A DNA stretch of 60,000 nucleotides. Origin: Takakia lepidozioides (taxonomy: Eukaryota; Streptophyta; Takakiopsida; Takakiales; Takakiaceae). The DNA is taken from the NCBI GenBank assembly GCA_030704615.1, contig CM060734.1:49618042-49678041 (forward strand), written 5' to 3'. The notes beneath the pieces are model-generated. The model saw only the letters and a list, made by a program, of their open reading frames with translations. It did not search any database and was not told the origin of the DNA. The position numbers and the translations under genes are program-made. Shown piece by piece: positions 46,500 through 57,811 of this stretch; the first letter of the stretch is position 1, and each line of letters starts with the position of its first letter.

Positions 46500-47990
46500 A
46501 TGCAGGTTAACCTATTCTCTTGGAACATTAGAGGGCTTGGATCCGACCAAATGGCACTTAAAAAAATCAAACTATCAGCCTGGCTGACCCCATTGATTCC
46601 CTCTCTTCTCCAAGAACACAAACTCTCTGAAACCGGAGTCTCACCGGAGTCTCACCAACCAACTCTGGCCCAAACCCTCTTCGCTCTGGGAGCCCACCTA
46701 TGAAACTACCAAGGGAGGCACTGCCATCCTCCTATCACCTTCCCTAAAGCAATTCCTCCTTAAAGATGAGGTGTGGGAACCGGGCAGAGTTCAGTTCTGC
46801 TCTATCCTCTTCCCCAACGACTCCGAGCCCACTGGCTTCGTCAAGATCTACGCTCCAAACTCTGCCCTTGACCAAACAGCCTTATGGTCCAGAATCAGCA
46901 ACCTTATGGCCGACCAGCCAAGCATCCACAAATGGATCCTAGTGGGCAACTTCAACATGGTTGAAATTGCTCAGGATAGGAAGGGCCCCGGCTCACATTA
47001 CCTCACTCCAGAAGAGGAAAATGCCTGGCATAACCTCACCCAAACACACAATCTTATAGAGATAGAGAACCCACCCTTCAATCCCAACACCTCAGTCCCC
47101 TTCTTCACCTGGACCAATAACAGAGGCATCAATGACCTCTGCATGGCTAGACTTGATCGTTTTTACGTCTCACTTTCTCTTTCACCCTTCGCCTCCCCTG
47201 CTCCACAAGATCCCATCCCTCAAGGGTTTGATCATGCCATAATTGCCGCTTCTATCAACATCCCAAACACTTATCCTAGAGGGAGAGGTCTCTTCAAGTT
47301 AAATACCTCTCACCTTCGCATTCCTTCATTCGTTGAAGGTCTTAAGTTGACATGGTTGTCTGCTGGGAATGATCTGGAATGCCCGGTGCTTCGATTTCAG
47401 GCTAAGCTCAACGCAACCTGTAAAGACAGCCAGCAGCGCAGCAAAGACATCACCGAGGCCCAGAAAATGAAAGCTTTGGCCTTCAAAAAGTGCCTAGGAA
47501 TCTGTCAGAAAACAATTCAAGCTAATGCCTGCGATGAGCATACATACCAAACCTACCTGGAAGCCAGACTTAACCTAGAAAGTTATCATGTCCAGAAGGA
47601 AAAAAAGATGAAGATTCAAGCAGGCATAAACTGGTCCACCAAGGGTGAGAAAATGTCCAAGTACTTTTTCCAAAAAATGAAGCAAAGAGGGGCCCTTCAA
47701 GCCATCTCTGAACTCTACACAGATGAAAGGGGGGCTAAATCGTCTAACCCTAGAGACATGTGTACTTCAGCTTTCCAGCACTTCTAGTCCTTGTTCAGAG
47801 CTAATGACAGGGACCCCCTCTACCACATCCGCTTGGAAGAATGTCTCTGAACTATTCCCCGCTCAATCCATCCCTCATGTCGCTCAGCCTTGGAGGAGCA
47901 GTTCACCGCCAAGGAACTAAGGGATGCCCTAAATCACATGAAAAATGACAAGGCACCGGGGATAGATGGAATGTTCTACAAGGCAGTATG
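46500..47990 (+). pseudogene. LINE ORF2: endonuclease and start of reverse transcriptase
   Basis: The frame starts MQVNLFSWNIRGLGSDQMAL, the classic opening of the apurinic-type endonuclease, with LLQEHKLS supplying the catalytic glutamate. After a stop near 46703 it resumes (46771) with VKIYAPNS, ILVGNFNMVE, FFTWTNNRG, ARLDRFYVS and FDHAIIAAS. In active enzymes the second of these is GDFN and the last begins SDH; both are altered, so nicking activity is doubtful. A further stop at 47785 is followed by EEQFTAKELRDALNHMKNDK and APGIDGMFYKA, the start of reverse transcriptase. Homology is cut at 47990 by a gypsy LTR. The remainder of the LINE is not found on the far side in this window. Confidence 0.88.
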
Positions 47991-48709
47991 TGTCACGGAC
48001 ATAGCCCAGAGGAACTTACCAGGAGTAAATACCAGAAATTACCAAGTTTACATGTTACCAAAAATTATCATGATTTATTGTGATTTACCATTATTTACTA
48101 GTCCACAGTTGATGGCATATGTACCTCCCTAGCTCAGAGCGGGAGATATTTTCGGACCCAGCCAGATCCACGAGATTATTTACCAAGTTACCGGGAGTTT
48201 ACCAAATTACCAAGAGTAACTTGGAAAATTGCTCAAGAAACTTCCTTGGAGGAAACTTCTCCATCAAGATACCTCTTTTGTTTAAGGAAGCTTCTCCATC
48301 AAGAAACCTTTGTTTAATCTTGAAAACTTCTCCAGCAAGAAACCTCCATAGGGAAAGCTTCTTAGGGACGTTTTTCTTAGTAGCCAGTATATATAGGAGG
48401 CGAGACTGAACACTCTTCAGTCTCGCCAACACCAGTTCAAGCTACTTTTATTCCCAGTTTCCAGTACTCCAGTCCAGTTCCCAGAACCCTAGCCCAGTTT
48501 CCAGTATCTGGTACTCCAGTCCAGTTTCCAGCATTTCCAGTATTCAAGTCGTGTTCCAATATCTTATACTCTTGTTCATTGTTATAAAGATTGTCTTGAT
48601 TCTTATTTACTCATCATGCATTCGGCCACGCCGGCCTTGACTTCTTGTCTAGTCCTGTACCTCTAATCTGATGTCTAGTTTGTGTTTAGTCATATTCTCG
48701 TCCTTGATA
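47991..48709 (+). repeat. Gypsy 5' LTR (copy 2), with a small insertion
   Basis: It starts TGTCACGGACATAGCCC, as at 13620 and (reversed) 58494, and ends near CTTGATA at 48709. It contains an extra block of about 75 bases (48102-48176, starting agtccacagttgatgg) that is absent from the other two LTRs and interrupts the TTACC-rich part. The LTR sits inside LINE ORF2. Confidence 0.85.
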
Positions 48710-48747
48710 GTTTGGCGAGACTAAAGTTTGTTCCTTAGTTAGTTAAG

Positions 48748-49512
48748 ATGGAAGACACATTTGCGGAAATTGTCGTCATATTGAAGAGTCTTCAGCTCCA
48801 AATGCAAGAACTTCGTGCCTCTACTGCCCAACTACAAGCTGATCAGTCTCAAGATCTTGGCAACGCTCTCAACAATTTGCAACAACAAATTTCAGAGTCG
48901 AACAATGGATCTTCAACCTTACGAGTCCCTACTACAACAAATCCTATTGCAACGGTTCCTCCAAATCTTCAACACATTACAAGGGAACCAAAGGTCAGCA
49001 TGCCCGAAAAATTTGATGGGACGAAATCAAGATTTTGCGGTTTTGTTCAACAATTACGATTGTTCCTACGATTACATCCACAATGCCACCCTGATGAAGG
49101 TATTCAAGTGGGATTTGTGGGCACCCTTCTATCCGGCACTGCCCTATCTTGGTTTGCACCGCTATTAATGAAAAATTCACATTTACTATACAATTTTGAA
49201 GCGTTCATGTCCGAGTTCACTGCAACGTTTGGAGAGAATGATAAAGAAAGAGTTGCAGAGACAAAGATGCGAAATCTTCGACAAGGAGCACGTCCAGCTT
49301 CCGTTTATGCTGCCGGATTTTGATAACTTGCGTGCGATCTCGACTGGAATGAGAAGAGTCTCATTAGTCAGTTTCGATGTGGCCTAAAAGAGGATGTTAA
49401 AGATTTGTTGCTGACAATGTCAAACGTGAGTACACTGAGCGAATTCATCACCCAAGTCATTGCATGCGATAATCGTTTGTTCGAAAGACGTCAAGAGAAG
49501 CGATCTGGATCG
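48748..49512 (+). pseudogene. Gypsy gag fragment (copy 2)
   Basis: The frame opens MEDTFAEIVVILKSLQLQMQ, 12 bases past the ttagttagttaag common to the family, and runs open for 191 codons to a TGA at about 49321 that falls just after ASVYAAGF. It then continues in frame with QLACDLDWNEKSLISQF, STLSEFIT and FERRQEKRSGSS. Coiled-coil-like repeats lie in the first 60 residues. FVGTLLSGTALSWF marks the capsid-like retrotransposon gag domain. Homology to copy 3 stops abruptly at about 49512, before the zinc knuckle, where MULE sequence begins on the other strand. Confidence 0.88.
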
Positions 49513-51690
49513 TCGACAATATTTTGACCCCTTCTTTGCTTCCATCAACGAGAAGTCCGTACAATTGCAAGTCGGCTCCACTCCAATCGTAATTGTGTAT
49601 ACGTCGTCGCATACAGCTGAGCCGGCCGTTGCCATCCGATAAACACGCCCAAGGTCGGGTGGGGGTATATCCACAGAGCTCTGAATAGTCCAAGCCATCC
49701 CAAGAGCATTGGCAATCCGAGTCTCATTCAACTTGTTGGGAGGGTGTCGTCTCTTCACTCTTCCGAATCGCATTGTGGGATGTGCAGAATTGTCCAATAC
49801 GTCTTTACTGGACCGAGCAGTCTGCAATGGCTGGGTCCGAGGAACTGGAAACGACTGGGCCGGGACGTCTGTGCATTGCACCATTCAAAATCCTGCTGCA
49901 GAAAGAGCATCCGCCTCATTCTAAGAGAGGTTGCAACTCGGTGCAACAGACCAGACGCCCGGAGGCTCCGGCATTCCCTGAATCCCGTACGTAGGCTTGC
50001 CAAATACACAGGTCATTATGTCGTGCCTACAGAACCAAAATGTCTGCGTTGTGGCATGAGAGAATGTGGGAGTCAAAAATCTGCCGTTGAAACAAGGTGC
50101 AGGTACAGCACCGTGTGGATTCCTCCGAATCATCTCACCACAACGTGCTCTCGTATCCACCCAGATGGCGCAGCACTTCCCTCGAAATGCCGGCAATGTC
50201 CTTGCAATTCTCCATTGTGACTCCGACACTCTTGTCTCCACAATGGGTATGTTGTATTGCGTTACTACAGATGGATGGTTATGTTCCTCGGGCACGTGCC
50301 CTGTGCTCAAAAGAGATGGCGATCGTGAACATGCAGGACTAGCGGTGTTCGACGAGACCTCCTCAGGCAACATCACGGGACCACGAGGGAGCGTGCGAAT
50401 ATTCTTGTCAGCTCGCCATGAATCCTCTTCTCCGTTAGGTGCCTCGTCAAGTCTTCGTCTCACTGGATGGGTGTGAACATCTCCTTCCAAGTGTTGGCCT
50501 CTTCGAAGCAATGGCGTGTTCCGAAGGCCCTCTCGCAAGGCTGCCGCCCACTTGCGAGGATTCTTCGATCTGGAGGCAGTCTGCATCAGCATTTCTTGCC
50601 TGTCCGGCCCCAAGCCCCACTATTTCCCTTTCAAGAACTCGTTGTACCTGCATTGCTGCATAATTGACCTCACAATGTCCTCCGTTGTGGCAGTGAGGAT
50701 GTCCACCAGATGCGCCGCAGAGGAGGCACGCCAGGAAGAATGTACTGATTCGGCCATGTTTGTTGTCGGCATGTCGGTGTCGGAGTCCAGACACATTTCC
50801 TGCACATGCACATGTTGAGGTTACAAGCAAGTTACAAATAATGACTAGCATAATATTGAACGGGACATGAATTCGTCCAACTCACCTCCCGCATATAGTC
50901 GCCGAACTGGAGGAAACGATAATGCCACCATGCTAGCCAACTGACCATTGCTCCCTCGTCTGATTTCTTTACAGCACCTGACGTTGTCCACCAAGCCCGT
51001 ATACATGCAAACTGTGTCTCTACATCATCCAAGGTGGGAGCACGCTTCCACACAAGACACATGGAACGGTGCTCTTCTCTGAAATCTAGCGCCACGAGCC
51101 GGGTTGTGTACTGCGACAAGCTCTGCAGAAAATGGAACCCACAAGATCTCTCCTTGCCTTCCATCGGAACATTGGGGTCTTCCCCGTACACCCTTCGGAT
51201 GGCAGCCCAATTTGCTTGTGCGTTGTCCGCCATGAAACCACGGAAATTGGGAGGGGGCAATCCCGCCCTGGCCATCTGTTCGTTTATTCCCTGCCAAAAA
51301 AGCATCTCCGATTGTGTGTCCTCTCCTTTCATCTCACAAATAGCAATTGTCATTAGCATCCTGCAGTTGGTGTCGTAGACATGTGCAGCCATTGTCACCC
51401 ATTGGTGATTTGTAATTCGCTTGATATGGTCGAACTTGACCCAACTGTTTGACAAGTCCCCACTCGTCATCTGGTCGACCAGTTCGACGCCGCTGCCAGG
51501 CCCACACGTGGACATTTTGAATACGAAACAACGATCTGCCTCAATCCCTTGTCCAGGAAACCTACTTCCATGAATGTAGTCATATCCACATCGTCGATTC
51601 ACCTCCAGAATGGAGTGCATATCCGAGCCACGCCCAATTTTCTGTTTGCAGGAGACAATGTGGTTTCGGACATTCGGTGAACAGACGTGG
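49512..51690 (-). pseudogene. MULE/FAR1-type transposase, decayed and truncated
   Basis: On the minus strand the core reads SNSWVKFDHIKRITNHQW (about 51450-51400), AAHVYDTNCRMLMTIAICEM, FRGFMADNAQANWAAIRRVY (second acidic motif, about 51245-51190), FHFLQSLSQYTTRLVAL and WLAWWHYRFLQFGDYM. A shifted frame adds TTNMAESVHSSWRASSAAHL near 50765-50705, and further shifts reach a SWIM-type zinc motif, VEPTCNCTDFSLMEA, near 49600. The final SWIM residues after KYC are missing where gypsy gag begins at 49512. The family mobilises MULE DNA elements and gave rise to FAR1/FHY3 regulators. Stops and frameshifts make this copy inactive. Confidence 0.85.
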
Positions 51691-51758
51691 GACGCTGACT
51701 TTGCGTGCTTGCTTCCAGGTCTGTGGATAATGCGAAATTCAAAATCCTGGAGCGTCAC
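51690..51758 (-). mobile_element. Gypsy RNase H scrap fused to the MULE frame
   Basis: The frame that runs into the MULE core begins MTLQDFEFRIIHRPGSKHAK. DFxFxIxHRPGxxH is the very conserved end of Ty3/gypsy RNase H. Only about 22 codons are gypsy-like before MULE-type sequence takes over. It differs from the gypsy at 53590-57832, which reads VITYRPRHLQGKPDALSRR at this place, so it comes from another family. Confidence 0.7.
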
Positions 51759-52777
51759 TCACAGTTGATAAAATCAGGCACCTCAACCATGACCACACTT
51801 CTGAAAGAGGATCAAGAGAGGGAGTCCACAATGTTTTTCTACTCAACACCCTTGTCAACATGTATGTTATGTGCGGGAGCATCATCGATGCTCACCAAGT
51901 GTTCAACAGAATGCCTCAACGATCTTTGATCACGTGGAATATAATGTTGGCAGGATGCAATGAGTGTCCAAGCCTGCGAGCTCTGAAAAAGGGGAAAGAG
52001 GTCCATGGTGACATTGTCAAAGCTGGAATTGTACCAGATGTCATTCTGAACACTCCCCTGGTGGACATGTATGCCAAATGTGGGTGCATTAAGGATGCGA
52101 AGGGAGTTTCCATGGCTGAACGAGGTGTGGTGTCGTGGAGTGCGGTGCTTGTAGGGTATGCACAGCAGGGACGTGGTATAGAAACTTTGGAGACCTATGA
52201 TCAAATGATGGGGGAAGGGGTGAAGCCCGACCACATCACATTTGTGTACATTTGCAATGCGTGTGCAAGCCTGTCAGCTCTGGAAAAGGGCAAAGAGGTC
52301 CATGGCGACATTGTCAGATTTGCAATTGTATCAAATGTCATTATGAACAATACCCTCGTGGACATGTATGAAGGGAGTGTTCGACGGTATGGCTGAACGA
52401 GATGTGCTGTCGTGGAGTGCGATGGTTGCAGGATATGCACAGTAAGGGCATGGGATGGAGGCTTTGGAGACCTATGAGCAAATGATGTGCGAAGGGGTGA
52501 AGCCCGCTTGGCATTGCGTGATGTTGAGGAAGAGCTTAAAGAATCGTCTCTTTGCCACCACAATGAGAAGTTGGCCATTGTTTTTGGGCTTATCAACACA
52601 CCCTCTAGGATGTCTTTGGGGATCATCAGGAATCTTCGGATGTGTGGTGATTGCCACACAGCCACCAAATTCATCTCAAAGATAGCTAAGCAAGAGATTG
52701 TTGTACGGGATGCAAACCGCTTTCACCACTTCCAAAATGGTGTTTGTTCTTGTGGGAGTATTGGTGAAATGAAATGA
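51745..52777 (+). pseudogene. PPR-DYW protein fragment (PLS class)
   Basis: The plus strand encodes pieces of an organelle RNA-editing factor. HSQLIKSGTST and, one frame away, GVHNVFLLNTLVNMY begin it. From 51860 come MYVMCGSIIDAHQVFNRMPQ, KGKEVHGDIVKAG, LVDMYAKCGCIKDAKGV and VSWSAVLVGYAQQG, typical PPR repeats about 35 residues apart. A stop at about 52394 and an internal loss join this to a DYW-type deaminase end (52500-52777): HHNEKLAIVFG keeps the HxE site, CGDCHTATKFIS the CxxC site, and RFHHFQNGVCSCG the second zinc site. The terminal DYW is replaced by SIGEMK. Most repeats and the E region are missing. It sits within a transposon nest, so capture by an element is possible. Confidence 0.88.
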
Positions 52778-52784
52778 TTGTCAC

Positions 52785-53582
52785 CTAATTGAATGTATTG
52801 AACTCTGTCAATTGTGAGTTAGGTTGGACTCCAACAGTGGCAGCAAAAGCGCACGAAATATCTTTTGGAGAGGAATTCTCAATAGTAGGGTTTGAACATA
52901 ATTGGACACTCCCCGTCTCTACTGCCCTCTCCCCAGCTTCACCTCGAACTTCCACAATCCGTGCTCTTTGTGGTGTTCTTTCCCCTCCTCCAGTCTCCAC
53001 CGTATGGGTAATTTGGTGGGCCGCTCCCACCCGCGATGGTGTAACCGGTGTGTTACTGCCTGTTTGTGGTGTCTTGGAGGGATCCACCGTCTCTATACGT
53101 CCCTCGCTTACATGGACATCTGTCATTTCGACAACCCTGGCATCTTGAGTGGCCTTTTCTCTTGCCTCCTGGCTACCCTTATGTCTCGCCTGTTCTTTTG
53201 CCCTCTCTTTTGCCCTCTCACGGGCCTTCTGTTTCTTACTAGGGGTAGCAGCAGGGGAGGCCTCCAGGACGACCACCTTTGATTGAGGCGAACTGACATC
53301 CTCATGCGCCCTGCTCACTCCCCCCTCCGCAGCCCGTGACGGCTCTCTCGCCGGGGATTGCATGTGCTTGGCTTTCTTCTTCTTCTTTGCGTGGGCGGGC
53401 CCTACTGCATGTGCATCAACTTCCTCCATTGCCGGATCTGATGTCCTCATCCGACGCCCTTCACCTGCCATGCCGCTTGCACCAACCTCCCCAATGCCTA
53501 TTCTCTGCAGGTCCTCCCGTCCACCAACAAAAGGATTTAGTTTGCCCTCCCGCCCCAAGTTGGGCGATCCAAATAGATGCAC
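52785..53582 (-). CDS. Lysine/alanine-rich low-complexity ORF, unknown
   Basis: An open frame of 265 codons begins MHLFGSPNLGREGKLNPFVG. It has strongly charged stretches: AHAKKKKKAKHMQ (residues about 64-76) and KKQKARERAKERAKEQARHK (about 116-135), then a threonine/serine/proline-rich part. No domain is recognised. It lies on the same strand as the MULE transposase and could be its N-terminal region or an accessory ORF; the PPR fragment would then separate the two. The first codons lie within a few bases of the point where gypsy integrase homology ends, so the true start may be elsewhere. Confidence 0.4.
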   Translation of the reverse strand: MHLFGSPNLGREGKLNPFVGGREDLQRIGIGEVGASGMAGEGRRMRTSDPAMEEVDAHAVGPAHAKKKKKAKHMQSPAREPSRAAEGGVSRAHEDVSSPQSKVVVLEASPAATPSKKQKARERAKERAKEQARHKGSQEAREKATQDARVVEMTDVHVSEGRIETVDPSKTPQTGSNTPVTPSRVGAAHQITHTVETGGGERTPQRARIVEVRGEAGERAVETGSVQLCSNPTIENSSPKDISCAFAATVGVQPNSQLTEFNTFN

Positions 53583-53589
53583 ATACTTC

Positions 53590-54540
53590 GTGGGAGTTCA
53601 AGCCGAAAACTGACCGGATTTATTTGTCGAATAATTTTGAATGATCCCAGGCGTTGATAATCCAACTTCCTTGATGGTCGCGAGGTTTGTATGTCCCGTC
53701 GAAGAAGCCACACACGATCTCTGACCTTGAACTGGGGTTGGAGTTGGCGACGTTGATCTGCATACTCCTTGTATTGTTTTCAAACTTCTGCGAGGTGGAA
53801 TGTAAGCTTCTTGTGAATCATAGCAAGATGAATAACAAGGTTTTCTGCGGCAGGGCTTCCAATAGTCTTCATGTAGAAAGGGTTTGCTCGAGGATGACGA
53901 CCATAATTGGAGAAAAATGGAGTTTGTTTGGTCGAAAAATGTATAGTGTTGTTGTAGGCAAACTCAGCCAATGACAGAAGGTCCGTTCAATTATCTTGGT
54001 GATAATTTATCGTACAGCGAAGATACTGCTCCAAAATTTGGTTTACACGTTCGGTTTGACCATCAGTCTGTGGATGATTAGCTGTAGAGAGGTTGATCTT
54101 AGTATCCAATATGTGAAATAATCCCCTCTAAAAATTTGATATGAACTGTGGTCCTCGATCAAATACGATGTCCTTCGGGAGTCCATGAATGCGGTAGATA
54201 TTATTGAGGAAGAGTCTTGCAGTTTCCTCGCCGGTAACCGTCTTATTACATGGAATGAAATGTGTCATATTTGTAAAACGATCTACAATAACAAGGATTG
54301 AATCGGTGGTCTTGGAAATTGGAAAGTCCGTAATAAAGTCCATAGACCCGGACGACCATAGACCCTTGGGAATGGGTAATGGTTGAAGAAGGCCGTAAGG
54401 TCGATGTCGTGGTCCATTCGCTCTAGCACAAGTGTCGTAAAATTTTATAAATTCTTTCACGAGTTTCCACATCTGCGGCCACCAATAGTCCTTGGATATC
54501 AATTCCATTGTTTTGTTGAAGTCGAAATGTCCTGCAGCCG
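53590..54540 (-). pseudogene. Gypsy integrase remnant
   Basis: The zinc-binding region ends in YWWPQMWKLVKEFIKFYDTC near 54485-54430. The core has SMDFITDFPISKTTDS (first aspartate), VDRFTNMTHFIP, FDRGPQFIS (second aspartate) and, after a stop near 54130, [13 protein letters not shown] (glutamate). SLAEFAYNN follows at about 53975. The C-terminal part continues in another frame with VRDRVWLLRRDIQ and KLDYQRLGSFKII to about 53590. No chromodomain is seen before the break. All three catalytic residues are still present, but the frame is broken. Confidence 0.88.
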
Positions 54541-54565
54541 GAAGATCATGACATGTTTGAAGAAT

Positions 54566-55260
54566 TCAAAGTTGTGTAGGTCCTAGAGGTACATAGAGAA
54601 GTCCCTTGAAATAAAGTAAGTCATCTTTGAATTCGAAGTCGTTTGTAACATGTGGGTTGTCTCGAGGTCGATTTAGTTGACTTCGTAGTGTTGTAGCAAA
54701 TTGGTCGCTCTTTAGTGCTTCCTGAATCTCTTGTATGATCTCTACATCGTCATAGGTGGACATGGATAACATATTCACTTGGAGATTTGCTGGTTTCAAG
54801 ATGATGGATTTCTGTTGGTCAAAAGCTGCATCCCCTTCTTTTGGCGCAAGATAAGATCGTCGAGAAAGAGCATCTGGTTTTCCTTGAAGATGTCTGGGAC
54901 GGTAAGTTATAACAAAATCAAACCTTGCTAGTGACATACTCCATCTCGTTTGATGTCGATTCAAAACACGAGCACTCATAAAATACTCGAGGTTTTTGTG
55001 ATTGGTATAGACTGTGACCTGATGTTTAGCTCCCTCCAATAAATGACGTCACTCCTCAAAAGCATTGATAATCGCTAGAAGTTCTTTGTCATGGATTCCA
55101 TAATTGATCTCCGCAGCGGAAAATTTGTGAGAACGAAAATCAACAGGGTGAAGTCAGCCATTTGTACCATATTGAGAGAGTACCGCACCAAGTGCTAAGT
55201 CCGATGCATCTGCTTCCAAAAAGAATGGTTTAGATGGGTCTGCATGTACCAGTATTGGAG
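54566..55260 (-). pseudogene. Gypsy RNase H and spacer
   Basis: RNase H appears as VTVYTNHKNLEYFMSARVLN (about 55010-54950), RWSMSLARFDFVITYRPRHL and QGKPDALSRRSYL. The position after YT is normally aspartate (YTDH) and here is asparagine, a loss of a conserved acidic residue. The spacer to the integrase continues to 54566. The N-terminal part of RNase H above 55039 is in other frames. Confidence 0.85.
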
Positions 55261-55273
55261 CCGTTGTAAATGT

Positions 55274-56150
55274 CTACTTCAGTCTTTTAAATGCTTGGTC
55301 AACCTTATCGTCCCATACAAATTTGTCCTTCCCTGTGAGTCGTGTCAATGGTGCAACAATTTTGGAGTAGTCATTGATGAAGATTCTATAGAAATTTGCA
55401 AATCTTAGAAAACATTGTACATCTCGGACCGAAGTTGGTTTAATCCACTCGATGATGGTTTGTATTTTCTTCTGATCCATAAAGACTCATTTGTCGGAAA
55501 TAATGTAGCCCAAAAATTCGACTTCAGATTGGTGGAAAAAACATTTTTCCAACTTGGCATATAGGTTTTTTTTCCCTCAATTTATCAAGGACAAGACGTA
55601 CATGGCGACCATGTTCTTCTTTATTATATGAAAATATCAAAATGTCGTCCAAATAAATGACTACAAAGTCATCTAAAATTTCTCGAAAGATGTCATTCAA
55701 ATATGTGTTGAAAAATTGCTAGAGCATTTGTAAGACCAAAAGGCATAACTGTGTATTCGAAATGTCTGTACCTTGTGCAAAAAACAGTCTTCCATTCGTC
55801 TCCTTCTTTTATTTGTACAAGGTAGTAAGCTCATCTCAAATCGATCTTTGTGAAAAAATTTGCTCGTCTAAGTTGTTCGAGGAGTCCGGAAATCAACGGT
55901 AGTGGGTAACGATTTTTTATAGTGACTTTGTTCAGCCCACGATAGCCCACACACATGCGTAACGATCCGTCTTTCTTCTTCACAAATAAGATAGGTGCTC
56001 CCGCGGGTGATTTCGAATGTCGAATAAATTTTTTTGACAAATTATTCGCGTAAAGCAGCCAGCTCCGTCTGAGAAAAATTGTAGATCGGGCCGAATGGTG
56101 GTTGAGCTCCTTCTTGCAACTCAATTGCACAATCATAAGGTCGATGTTCT
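55274..56150 (-). pseudogene. Gypsy reverse transcriptase remnant
   Basis: The N-terminal motif reads [20 protein letters not shown] and [20 protein letters not shown] (about 56010-55890), then FFTKIDLR to 55831, where the strand with the first catalytic aspartate lies. The YxDD region falls in a shifted frame near 55650-55630 (FVVIYLDDILIFSYN). The fingers-to-palm end is at 55480-55274 with DVQCFLRFANFYRIFINDYS and VAPLTRLTGKDKFVWDD. Several frameshifts and single-base stops separate these pieces. Confidence 0.88.
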
Positions 56151-56582
56151 GACAACATGTCTGATTTTTCTTCTCGAAGACATCCTTGAAATCTTGATAT
56201 TGAGTGGGTAATGTCGAAGTACCTTGGTCTGTTGTGGTTTTGATCGGAGTCACATAAAGTGCAAATGTCGCGTCTTTCTTCGTAGCTCTCATGAAGGCTC
56301 TAGCTCCAAGAAACAGGGGTTGAATACCTTTCGTACTTTTGCATTTTTGTCTTGCCGAAATTTCTCGTGATCGCCAGTCGATGTCAGGATTATGAAGTTC
56401 AAACCAAGGAAGTCCAAGGATCACAGGATTCGTTGGAGACTGGATGACATTGAAAACAATATGTGATGCTTGATTTTTAAGCTTCACTTCAAGGGGTTGA
56501 GTTTCATGGTCAATATTTCCTGATGCTAACGGTTGTCCATCGATGACTTCAACAGGGGCCGAGAATTTTTTTCTTACGAGCG

Positions 56583-57811
56583 TTAAATTGTGTTGCTTCG
56601 CAAAGTCTTTGTCAGTAAACACGCTGAGGCGCCCGAGTCCAAAAGTGCTTCTACGGAGATATTTCGATTTTGCATCCTGATCTTTACTGGAACTGTGAAA
56701 CAAGGTACAGGGTCTGGAGGTAGAAAGAGACATTTTTTTGGTGATGAATTTGGAGTATCCAGCCGCATGGTCCCTACTGTGACTGGACATCTTCGTTTTC
56801 CGACCTCCTCGTATCGAACACTTGAGTTGTGCCCCGAACTTTGAATCTTATCTTGTTGGGGCAGTTTAATGCTATGTGATCATCTTCTCCGCAATAAAGA
56901 CATAATCCATTCGAGCGCCGTCTTTGTTTTTCTTGTGGCGTCAATGGCTTCAATCGGACAACATCAATCTGCATAGGATCATTACCGGATGTCTGATGGA
57001 TCGTTGTGTTTGGTGCCGTGGTAGCAGCGGCATGGTGCGTCGTCGACCATCCTGATCGCTTCTCTTGACGTCTTTCGAACAAACGATTATCGCATGCAAT
57101 GACTTGGGGTGATGAATTCGCTCAGTGTACTCACGTTTGGCATTGTCAGCAACAAATCTTTTACATCCTCTTTTAGACCATATCGAAACTGACTAATGAG
57201 ACTTTTCTCATTCCAGTCGAGGTCGCACGCAAGTTGTCGAAATTCGGCAGCATAAACGGAAGCTGGACGTGCTCCTTGTCCAAGATTTCGCATCTTTGTC
57301 TCTGCAACTCTCTCTCAATCATTCTCTTCAAACGTTGCAGTGAACTCGGACATGAACGCTTCAAAATTGTATAGTACATGTGAATTTTTCTCTAATAGCG
57401 GTACAAACCAAGATAGGGCAGTGCCTGATAGAAGGGTGTCCACGAATCCCACTTGAATACCTTTATCAGGGTAGCGTTGTGGATGTAGTCGTAGGAACAA
57501 TCGTACTTGTTGAACAAAACCGCGAAATCTTGATCTCGTCCCATCAAATTTTTCGGGCATGCTGACCTTTGGTTCCCTTGTAATCTGTTAAAGATTTGGA
57601 GGAACCGTTGCAATATGATTTGTTGTAGTATGGACTCGTAAGGTTGAAGATCCATTGTTCGACTCTGAAATTTGTTGTTGCAAATTATTGAGAGCGTTGC
57701 CAAGATCTTGAGACTGATCAGCTTGTAGTTGGGCAGTAGAGGCACGAAACTCTTGCATCTGGAGCTGAAGACTCTACAATGTGGCGACATTTTCCGCAAA
57801 TGTGTCTTCAA
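56583..57811 (-). pseudogene. Gypsy gag, zinc knuckle and protease
   Basis: Gag matches copies 1 and 2: MPEKFDGTRSRFRGFVQQVR and LLSGTALSWFVPLLEKNSHV (57560-57315), ASVYAAEFRQLACDLDWNEK (57290-57180) and STLSEFIT near 57120. The nucleocapsid knuckle CLYCGEDDHIALNCP lies at about 56910-56860. The aspartic protease motif [16 protein letters not shown] lies at about 56660-56600, with the catalytic DSGA intact. Stops within gag and a frameshift after 57087 show decay. Confidence 0.9.

Noticed and set aside
49420-50613. Independent genes on the minus strand at 49420-49884 and 49921-50613
   Set aside because: Their SWIM-like and flanking motifs fit the C-terminal part of the neighbouring MULE transposase in shifted frames, so they are pieces of one pseudogene.
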